This document shows positions 26,862 to 34,391 of a stretch of 60,000 nucleotides of DNA, piece after piece. Origin of the DNA: Strigamia acuminata (taxonomy: Eukaryota > Arthropoda > Chilopoda > Geophilomorpha > Linotaeniidae). Each line of letters opens with the position of its first letter. The first letter of the stretch is position 1. The notes beneath the pieces are model-generated. The model worked only from the letters and a program-made list of their open reading frames with translations, was not told where the DNA came from and did not search any database. The stretch spans positions 55,191,369 through 55,251,368 of the forward strand of contig OX442314.1 of NCBI GenBank assembly GCA_949358305.1, read 5' to 3'. A program made the position numbers and the translations under genes.

Positions 26862-29081
26862 TTATTTCGGCAACATGTCCGTCGAATGATCGTTTGGATC
26901 TTTGTGCTCGGTGACGGTGCACAAAGGTCGGCCGGCGTTTGGTCCTGACCGGAAGCCAGGGTTGATGTGGAGCCACACTTGCTTGATGCGGTCCACACCA
27001 TCCCTTCGTCCAAAACCCATCTCGAAGTACTCCTGCGGGTCTTGAGGCGTAATTCGAGCGAACACCAGGCGTTGATGCAGGATCCACGGCTGCTGTTCCT
27101 TGATGTGGTTTTCCAGCCACGCGAGGACTCGGTTGCATAAATCCTCGCTGTTCTGGAGAATCGTTTTCGTTGCGCTCGTTATGTAGCAAAAGGCGTATAA
27201 TGAGCGCAAACGTTGATAGGCGGTGAGGTGGGTGGCCATACTCGATCCCCTATCTCTTGGCGGCGAATCCTTTGGAGGAGGCGGCGGTGGCGGCGACTTC
27301 TTGCAGATCGAGAGGGATCTGGATCTGCGTAAAGCCGGGGTGCGCGTCTTTGGTCTGGCACCGCAGGCCACAGGCACGACGAACTCGCGATCGTCGCTGT
27401 CGAGCCATTCCATCGGAGACGAGATGTTGCAACTCGGTGCCTCGGTCGCACGGGAAACACTCGACGTTGCCGTGATGGCAGCGTGGAGTGGAGCTGCGGA
27501 TGACGGTGGTGCGCCAGCGGGACGGGCGGTGGCTCGTTCTGCTGTGCGTCGCTGCTTCAGCGCAGCCCATTCCTGCCGTAGTCGAATGGCGGATCCAGCC
27601 GGAGTTTCGCCAGTCGCCTCGGCTTGTTGCGTCAATTCGGCGAGCATCGTTGGAGGATCGGGGCGAACTGACTCCCAATCGTCCAGCAAGGCTCGTGGAA
27701 GCCCTAGCGGCACGGTCCACAATCGAGTGGCGGCGGCCAGAGCAATCTGTGGGTCGGGAAAGACTCCTTGGAACAGGATTCGAAGAAGTCCCTCCGACAA
27801 CTTCCTGTTCATCTTCTGCAGCGTCCGTTGCAGTTGCTTGTCGGACTTGCACGACGTAAGCTCTCGCGCAAGCCATTGCCATTCCTTCTCACCTTCGCGG
27901 ATCTGAGCGAGTTGGTATTCGTCCAGATGCGCGAGGTACATCGTTTGGGCTGTCTCGGGAAACGATGAGAATCGCCTCCAGAGATCAGCGCACTCCTGTG
28001 CGGGAAATGGTTCGTGAGAGACGTATCCCTCAAAACGGATGACCGATGTCACTTGTGGCACGGGCACCGATGGATCTGGTCGCATGTCGCTGGTGACTGG
28101 ACGGCAAGCGAACGGCAAAGAGGTGTTAACGTCTCCCTGACCGGCTTGCAATGCGGCGATGCGTTGATCTTCCTTCGCTATCTCGTCCGACCAGTCAATC
28201 CGGCCGGAGGAGGAAGCGGTAAGCTGTGAAGCGTTGGATCGTTCTTCACGCGACGAGAGTGAACTCCTCGTGGAAGATTGACGCGATTGCACTCGAGGTC
28301 GGCTTCGGGATGTGGGTCTCGATACGGACTTCGAATGTCTTTTCGGCGGCGTCGGCTCGCGTCGGTGATGTGAGCGATGACGAGCCTTCTGGAGTGGAGG
28401 TAACCCTCCAATGGCGCCTTCCCCCGACGACTGTGTTGGGGAGGAGCGACGGCCACTGTAGGGCGACCTCGATGATCGTGACCTCGACGTGGAGCGCGGT
28501 GGCACCACGTGGATGGTGGAAGCGACCTGTACCCGGGGCTCAGGCTCTGGATACGGGTTCGGCACGAAATCTGCATGGAAACATCCGCCCATGGCTAGTT
28601 GATGCATCTCCGACTGGCATGTCGGCACCCAACGTTTCTTTCCGTCCGTTGTTACACGGAAAGATTCGTTGTAGAGGCGTACAACCTCGGCCTTGGTTTG
28701 ATCCAAGCGTTGGAAAATGTCCTCCAAAATCTGTCGACGCTCCCACGCAGGAGCGTTGAAGTAACGGCGATGGTCTCGCGTTTCTTGTGCGATCACTGTG
28801 AAGGCGAAGTCGAGCAACACGTTTCGCAGTGGTCCGAAGGTGTCGCGCTTCATTGCCCACTCGAGGGCGTCGCGATGACCGAATCCATCGATTAAATAGG
28901 CGATCCGAAACTTCGTTCCCCATCGCTTGTTTAAGGCCTTGGAGAATTTGTGTCGGGCCGCCCAAAACGTCAGTCGTCCTTTCGACTTTATGATTTCTGG
29001 CGGCAATGCGTGTCGCCAGACACCAGGAGCGGTCGGAACATCGGGGTGTAGTTCGAGATGCGTCTCCCGAAGCTGGATAAT
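26862..29081 (-). CDS. ORF3 of element 2, exon 2: unknown protein in env position
   Basis: About 739 residues, open from the predicted acceptor (TTTTTACAG|ATT at 29082/29081) to the stop at 26862-26864. No ATG near the start of the frame is needed if spliced. It begins IIQLRETHLEL; the N-terminal domain has VPTAPGVWRHALPPEI and TFWAARHKFSKALNKRWG, aligning with element 1, and ends KRWVPTCQSEMHQL. An Arg/Ser-rich, SR-like region (about 190-300) follows. Then come a helical domain with WQWLARELTS and LLRILFQGVFPDP, a Ser/Pro region with a run of eight Pro, and a conserved end with WILHQRLVFARI, KQVWLHINPGFRSGP and a closing MLPK. No membrane helix or signal peptide is seen. Plus-strand frames of 100-230 codons over it are shadows. 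The region is richer in GC than the element's gag and pol. Confidence 0.8.
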   Translation of the reverse strand: MIQLRETHLELHPDVPTAPGVWRHALPPEIIKSKGRLTFWAARHKFSKALNKRWGTKFRIAYLIDGFGHRDALEWAMKRDTFGPLRNVLLDFAFTVIAQETRDHRRYFNAPAWERRQILEDIFQRLDQTKAEVVRLYNESFRVTTDGKKRWVPTCQSEMHQLAMGGCFHADFVPNPYPEPEPRVQVASTIHVVPPRSTSRSRSSRSPYSGRRSSPTQSSGEGAIGGLPPLQKARHRSHHRREPTPPKRHSKSVSRPTSRSRPRVQSRQSSTRSSLSSREERSNASQLTASSSGRIDWSDEIAKEDQRIAALQAGQGDVNTSLPFACRPVTSDMRPDPSVPVPQVTSVIRFEGYVSHEPFPAQECADLWRRFSSFPETAQTMYLAHLDEYQLAQIREGEKEWQWLARELTSCKSDKQLQRTLQKMNRKLSEGLLRILFQGVFPDPQIALAAATRLWTVPLGLPRALLDDWESVRPDPPTMLAELTQQAEATGETPAGSAIRLRQEWAALKQRRTAERATARPAGAPPSSAAPLHAAITATSSVSRATEAPSCNISSPMEWLDSDDREFVVPVACGARPKTRTPALRRSRSLSICKKSPPPPPPPKDSPPRDRGSSMATHLTAYQRLRSLYAFCYITSATKTILQNSEDLCNRVLAWLENHIKEQQPWILHQRLVFARITPQDPQEYFEMGFGRRDGVDRIKQVWLHINPGFRSGPNAGRPLCTVTEHKDPNDHSTDMLPK

Positions 29082-29435
29082 CTGTAAAAATATTCGAAGA
29101 AATAATTAAAATCCATTTTTTCGTGTAAAATAATTATTTCCGAATTTTCAGTGAATAAAATCACGGGTGAGATTTCATTCGACAGTTTAGATTCATTAAA
29201 TTTTTTCAAAATATTTGAAAAATCGTAAAAAACGTTGTTTCCGACGGCTATGTTTCAGTGTTTGGAGCGTTACCGTAGCAACGCCTCAAAAATGAGACAC
29301 AGCGCCATCTGATGATAATAATGGCGGCGTCTTCTTGCGAAGGCGTTACCAACGAACTTTTTGCTTTTTTGGAGTGAAAATGCACTTTTAATTACTTTTC
29401 ATGACTGAAAGGTAATTTTATTTTAAATTATTTAC
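29082..29435 (-). other. Predicted intron of ORF3, element 2
   Basis: 354 bp, GTAAAT...TTTTTACAG on the minus strand, with a pyrimidine-rich acceptor and strong AT richness compared with both flanks. It is phase 0 on both sides. Confidence 0.7.
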
Positions 29436-29699
29436 CCGGTCGTGTCTCTGTGCACGAGTTTCGCCGTTTGGATCGGCGAATAGGCCTCCTCGAAGTCGGG
29501 GCTGAGACGGCGTGACTGGCAAACGGGCAGCAGCGTCGGCTAGAGCGGCTTGAGCTTCAGCGGACGCTTCGGCGGACTCTTCGGTGACATCCACGGATGC
29601 ATTCGAAGTGTTTGCGGAACCAAGCAGCGTCGAATTTGTTTCTAATTCGAGGCTGTTGGCGCCGGCTTCGCTTCCTTCTTTCGGTTCCTCTCCTTCCAT
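29436..29699 (-). CDS. ORF3 of element 2, exon 1 (acidic leader)
   Basis: ATG at 29699 opens 88 codons, MEGEEPKEGSEAGAN then a Ser/Glu/Ala-rich acidic peptide ending in AQRHDR. The donor is CGG|GTAAAT. Unspliced reading adds only five residues (VNNLK) before a stop. Composition, position between pol and exon 2, and phase match exon 1 of element 1, although the two leader peptides do not align in sequence. It may act as an acidic N-terminal tail of the ORF3 protein. Confidence 0.65.
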
Positions 29700-29909
29700 T
29701 TGAACGACTAATCCAAATGGAAAAGAAAAACGAAAATTAATTTATTAGTTTTTCCTTGGAAAATTCCAAAGAAAAAACTACTTACAATTGAAGAATCCCG
29801 TTGAAATAATCCAGTTGTTTCGCTTTTGGTTTTTTGGGGATGAGCACTTAGCACACGTGTGAGATCGAAGTGAACTCAGACGCGAAGTGATCAGTTCAAA
29901 TACCGGAAG

Positions 29910-32900
29910 TTACGTTTGGGTAACGTCGCTGTTAGTGACGTCATCCAATCTTACTGTTTGATTGGTTTGAGTATGGCTTGAGGAATTGCTCCTTACGTCA
30001 TACGGCTGATCCCTGGATCTCGAGGTTATCGAGGGGAGAAGACACATGTTGTTTTTTCCTCTCGGTTTACGAGTCCGAAGATTATATCTCTTTGTCGGCG
30101 AGGGATTTATTGTATTTAAATCGCCGTCTTCATTGTCATCGGAGACTGAGTCAGATGAGTCTTTTATTTCAGATGTTTTTTGTTTCTTTTCTAAAAACAC
30201 CTTTTTATTTATTTTTTTAGCAATTTCAAGCTTTTTGAAACTGTCACGAAGTTCAACGTCGTTATTCACGAGGTCTGACTCCATTTGTGGTTTGGATGAA
30301 TTATCGACAGGTATTTTCTTTAATTCATCGTCATCTAACGTATTAATTATATTTTCAGTCTTTTGACCGACTTCTTCGCCTTCTAACCATACTTCCTGGT
30401 CGAAACTCGGGAAATACGGAGTTAATTCAGACGAATGGACAGCTGGAAATATTTCGTTATTTTCTAGCTTTCTCAATTCTACTGAACCTCCCTGTAATAC
30501 TTTGGTTATTACATAAGGTCCTGTTCTTTTATCAGCGATGCCAGCTGCAATGCCGCGGGCAGCGCTCGACAAAACATGAGAATCTCTCCAAACTAAATCG
30601 TTTAATTTAAAATTGGAGAACTTCTCACCTTCTTTTTTAAGATTAACTCGTCTACGCAAATCTAACACGTGCGACATCATGTGCTGATATGTTTCGGCGA
30701 TAACGGCTTCTAATTTTTGCACGTATAAATGTGGGTTTTTTGGATCTACGACCAAAATTCCTTCAGGTATTCTTGGATCCCAAGGTACTCTGAGTTCGCG
30801 AAAAAAGTTAAGAAATGCGGGAGAGAAGTCTCTTCCTCTCGTCACCGTAGTTCTCAAACTAAATGCAAATTCACGCAAATATTCGTCCCATTTGGAATGA
30901 ACAGATGAATAAATTGCAACCAAATATTTGATGTCACGGTTAACCCTTTCAACCGGGTTAGCTTGTGGGTGATACGTTGAAGTTGGTGTTGGAACCATCT
31001 TGAACTTTTCACAAAATTTTTTAAAGACTTGGGCACGAAATTGCGGGCCGTTGTCAGAAATAATTTTACGAGGGAATCCCATGCTCATGGAAAGGTGATA
31101 AATGCAATTTGCTACTTTTCCAGCAGTGGGGTTACACATTGGATATAATTCTGGCCAATGAGTTGCCACATCAAGTATGACTAAAATATGTGTGTTGTTT
31201 TTGCGCGTCCGAGGTTTTGGGCCGGTCAAATCAACACTTAGACAGTCAAATGGGCTGTAAGGACCCATTTGCGCTGCTTCAATTTGTCCTTTCGTTCGAG
31301 GTTTGCAAGCTTGACAACGCTCACAATGTCGAATGAATCTCGTAATGTCCGATTTCATGCCTTTCCAGGTATAAATTCGGCGTGCTCGATAAAGAGTCCT
31401 TGCAATTCCTGGGTGGCCAGAAAGTGGGTGGCCATGCATCAGCCAAATAATTTTATACTTCAATGTCTGAGGTACAAAAACTTTGAGTGCTCTCCCATCC
31501 TCCCCCAATTCATCAGACATTGTGGGATGAAATTGCATTAATAAGTCATCTTCAATTAAGAAGGTGGTTGCGTGTTTTCTATATTGTTTCCTCTGGAGTC
31601 GCGTTGTGACGTCAGGCGGAAATTGATTACAATTTAAAAAATTACGCATCAATTGGCAAACTTTATCTTCTTTTTGGGCCTTGATTATGTCTTCCCTTGT
31701 GGGAGGTTCACAATCAAGACGTTCTACAATTTTGGCGACAAATGCTTTTATTAAAACATTTGACGAAGGAACTTGGAATTTCCTTGAAATTTGCGCTCTT
31801 ATGACGTCATCTGATTCCTCAGAGGGGTCATAGATTTTAGTCCAATAGTTGACGAATTCATGATCTTCCTTTTCCTCCAGCGTGGAGACAGGAAGTTCAT
31901 GAAATTTTCCCATTTTCCAATTTCGTTGAGGTGATGGACAGTAAGATAATAATTCGTCATTATCTCCATCATCTTCAGGATTTTCCGGTCTGTCAATCGG
32001 TGATCTGGATAAAGCATCCGCTAAAACATTTAGTGGACCTTTAATATATTGTATTTCAAAAGAGTAGCGCATCAGCTCCATTTGCCAACGCGCTAACCTT
32101 CCGGCAGGTTCGTCCAACTGCATCAACCATTTTAATGCTTGATGGTCAGTCCTTACTATGAATGTTGTAAATTCCAAATAATGTCGAAATTTACGTAATG
32201 CCCTGATTACCGCTAGGCACTCCAATTCTGTGGCGCTGTAATTTATCTCAGCAGGTTGTAAACTTCTGCTGGCATAAACACAAAGCACTTCGATATTTTG
32301 ATCATCGATTTCTCTCATTTGCATAAGCGCGGCGCCTAGTCCTTTTCTGCTGGCGTCGGTATGCACAATAAATGGTTCTGTCAAATCAGGCATGGCCATT
32401 GTTTCTGCATTCGTTAAAGCATCTTTTATTTGATCAAAAGCTTCTTGATGAATTTCTGACCAAATAAATTCCACATCCTTTTTGAGTAAAGGACGTAGAG
32501 GTTCTGTCATTACTGCCAGATTTTTAAGTAATCGGTGAAAAAAGTTCACCATTCCCAAAAACCTTTGCAACTCTTTCAAATTTGAAGGAGCTGGCATTTC
32601 TTTAATGGCGGCGACTTTTTTAGGGTCGACACTAACTCCTTGAACACTTAACTTGTAACCAAGAAAAGTTAATTCTTTTCTGCCAAATTTCGATTTTTCT
32701 GGATGAACATGAAGATTTGCATTTTCAAGTTTACTCAGAATTTCTTCCAGATGAATCATGTGTTCTTCAAAATTTTTAGATATAATGATTATATCATCGA
32801 GGTATGCCCATGCAAATTTTCGATAGGCGTCCCCCAAAATTTTTTCTATTAACTTCTGGAAAGTTGACGGCGCATTTACGAGACCAAAGGGCATGACTCG

Positions 32901-34385
32901 AAATTGTAGTCGACCCAAAGGGCTCCAAAATGCAGTTTTAGCACGGTCGTTCGGATGAACCTCTATCTGCCAATAGCCTTTTGACAAATCTATTGTTGTG
33001 ACCCATTCAAACCTTCCGAGTTCTCGCAAGATTTCCTCAATGCTGGGCATTTGAGGAGGATCGTATAATGTATGTGCATTGAGTGGTCTAAAATCAATGC
33101 AGAGTCTTGGATCACAATCCGGACGCATCACTAGAACTATTCGCATCCCATAGTCTCCAGTGGCTTGTTCAACGTACCCATTATCCAACATATCTTGACA
33201 GATTTGACGGATAATTTCACGTTTCTGTGGATTTACGCTTTTAAACGGAACTCTAATCGGAACTTTAGTGTCCAGTTTAATTTCATGCCTAACGAGGTGT
33301 GTTCTACCTGGTCGGCGTGATAAAATCTTTTCATGTTTCTTTAATACTTTTTCAAGCATTAAATTATTTTCCATTGACAAATTAGCATCGCTAACAAGTC
33401 TTTGTACTATATTTTCTTCATCGGCAACTTTAGCTTGACATGCCGTGGCGGAACCAGCTTTCATGTGATTTGCTTTAATAAAGTCGCGTTTCATGATTTC
33501 TTCGGGTGGATCAAGAAACTCTTGATAACGATCAAGAATCGCTTGAGGAACAAAAGGTAAATCTTCTTTCAAAGACTTGACAAAATTCCAAGACATGGTC
33601 TTAGGATTTGGTTGAATATTGAGTCGATTCATGAAATCACATCCTAATAAAATAATAGGATATTTATTTCTTAAAATTATGAATGGATGACTTAACATCC
33701 CGTGTGTCCATGCAAAAGAAAGTAGGAGAGTCCCTTCAGGGACTACATCCTCTGAAGCAGTCGTAACTCTCACATCCGGTCTGATTGGTCGAATTTCACC
33801 TTCCAGTTTCAGCGAAATTACTACGGAGTAGGCCATGAAGCTTCGATTAGCTCCAGAGTCTAACATTCCTGTTATCATACCGTTTGCCGTCTGCAATCGA
33901 ATTGTCGGCAAATCATTGCTGTTTGGTATGTCCGCGTACTTGCATTTAAAACGTCGCGGTGGCTTAATTTCTATCGGCGGATCCAATGGTAATTCGTCCA
34001 ATAAATCATTAGTGACTAATGTTGTAGCCATTAATTTTTCAATGCAATCGTCAAGACCAGGTAAATCAATTTTACCTGACCTTTCAACAATTTCAGGTGT
34101 GGGCCTAGCTTTTCCATCTAGTAAAGTAACAGCATCTTTTATTTTAGATTCCCAATCAACTTTTATTTGTTGAACTTTTTCTTTAAAAAATTCCTCAGTG
34201 ATGTTTTCACTTTGTAGCACAAGCTTTAAACTGGAAACATCAATTTTTGGAAATATTAAATTATTTTCGATTTCTAATTTAATCTGAGTATTCAAAAATT
34301 CATCTAAAATTTGAGATGGTGTTAGTTCATTTTCCGAGGCGGTAGGCGTCGCATCCACTAGACCGTCTGGATGCGCGCTTACAAG
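29910..34385 (-). CDS. pol: Pol polyprotein of element 2 (PR-RT-RH-IN)
   Basis: The frame is -1 to gag and open from the slip site at 34385. The first internal start-like codon (GTG, 34358) is not needed. Counting from there: a 130-residue linker; protease GMLDSGANRSFM near 162-172; RT with LCIDFRPLNA, DLSKGYWQ and WAYLDDIII near 518; RNase H HTDASRKGLG and RTDHQAL. Integrase has an HHCC region H-P-L-S-G-H-P-G...C-x2-C, SVDLTG, SDNGPQF (near 1103) and PVERVNR. A GPYVIT segment (GPY/F-like) is followed by an acidic tail with YNLRTRKPRGK. All catalytic residues are present. It is closest to element 1 Pol within this window, with long identical runs in RT such as MPFGLVNAPSTFQKLIE. Confidence 0.93.
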   Translation of the reverse strand, partial: LVSAHPDGLVDATPTASENELTPSQILDEFLNTQIKLEIENNLIFPKIDVSSLKLVLQSENITEEFFKEKVQQIKVDWESKIKDAVTLLDGKARPTPEIVERSGKIDLPGLDDCIEKLMATTLVTNDLLDELPLDPPIEIKPPRRFKCKYADIPNSNDLPTIRLQTANGMITGMLDSGANRSFMAYSVVISLKLEGEIRPIRPDVRVTTASEDVVPEGTLLLSFAWTHGMLSHPFIILRNKYPIILLGCDFMNRLNIQPNPKTMSWNFVKSLKEDLPFVPQAILDRYQEFLDPPEEIMKRDFIKANHMKAGSATACQAKVADEENIVQRLVSDANLSMENNLMLEKVLKKHEKILSRRPGRTHLVRHEIKLDTKVPIRVPFKSVNPQKREIIRQICQDMLDNGYVEQATGDYGMRIVLVMRPDCDPRLCIDFRPLNAHTLYDPPQMPSIEEILRELGRFEWVTTIDLSKGYWQIEVHPNDRAKTAFWSPLGRLQFRVMPFGLVNAPSTFQKLIEKILGDAYRKFAWAYLDDIIIISKNFEEHMIHLEEILSKLENANLHVHPEKSKFGRKELTFLGYKLSVQGVSVDPKKVAAIKEMPAPSNLKELQRFLGMVNFFHRLLKNLAVMTEPLRPLLKKDVEFIWSEIHQEAFDQIKDALTNAETMAMPDLTEPFIVHTDASRKGLGAALMQMREIDDQNIEVLCVYASRSLQPAEINYSATELECLAVIRALRKFRHYLEFTTFIVRTDHQALKWLMQLDEPAGRLARWQMELMRYSFEIQYIKGPLNVLADALSRSPIDRPENPEDDGDNDELLSYCPSPQRNWKMGKFHELPVSTLEEKEDHEFVNYWTKIYDPSEESDDVIRAQISRKFQVPSSNVLIKAFVAKIVERLDCEPPTREDIIKAQKEDKVCQLMRNFLNCNQFPPDVTTRLQRKQYRKHATTFLIEDDLLMQFHPTMSDELGEDGRALKVFVPQTLKYKIIWLMHGHPLSGHPGIARTLYRARRIYTWKGMKSDITRFIRHCERCQACKPRTKGQIEAAQMGPYSPFDCLSVDLTGPKPRTRKNNTHILVILDVATHWPELYPMCNPTAGKVANCIYHLSMSMGFPRKIISDNGPQFRAQVFKKFCEKFKMVPTPTSTYHPQANPVERVNRDIKYLVAIYSSVHSKWDEYLREFAFSLRTTVTRGRDFSPAFLNFFRELRVPWDPRIPEGILVVDPKNPHLYVQKLEAVIAETYQHMMSHVLDLRRRVNLKKEGEKFSNFKLNDLVWRDSHVLSSAARGIAAGIADKRTGPYVITKVLQGGSVELRKLENNEIFPAVHSSELTPYFPSFDQEVWLEGEEVGQKTENIINTLDDDELKKIPVDNSSKPQMESDLVNNDVELRDSFKKLEIAKKINKKVFLEKKQKTSEIKDSSDSVSDDNEDGDLNTINPSPTKRYNLRTRKPRGKNNMCLLPSITSRSRDQPYDVRSNSSSHTQTNQTVRLDDVTNSDVTQT

Positions 34386-34391
34386 TTTTTT
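34350..34391 (-). promoter_or_regulatory. Programmed -1 ribosomal frameshift signal, element 2
   Basis: On the minus strand A AAA AAC (34391-34385) is in gag zero-frame phase (ctA AAA AAC TTG TAA), six nucleotides before the end of gag. A 9-nt spacer is followed by a stem CGCATCCA (34375-34368) pairing with TGGATGCG (34357-34350). A further AGAC/GTCT pairing may form inside. The heptamer is identical to element 1 although surrounding sequence differs. Confidence 0.85.
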
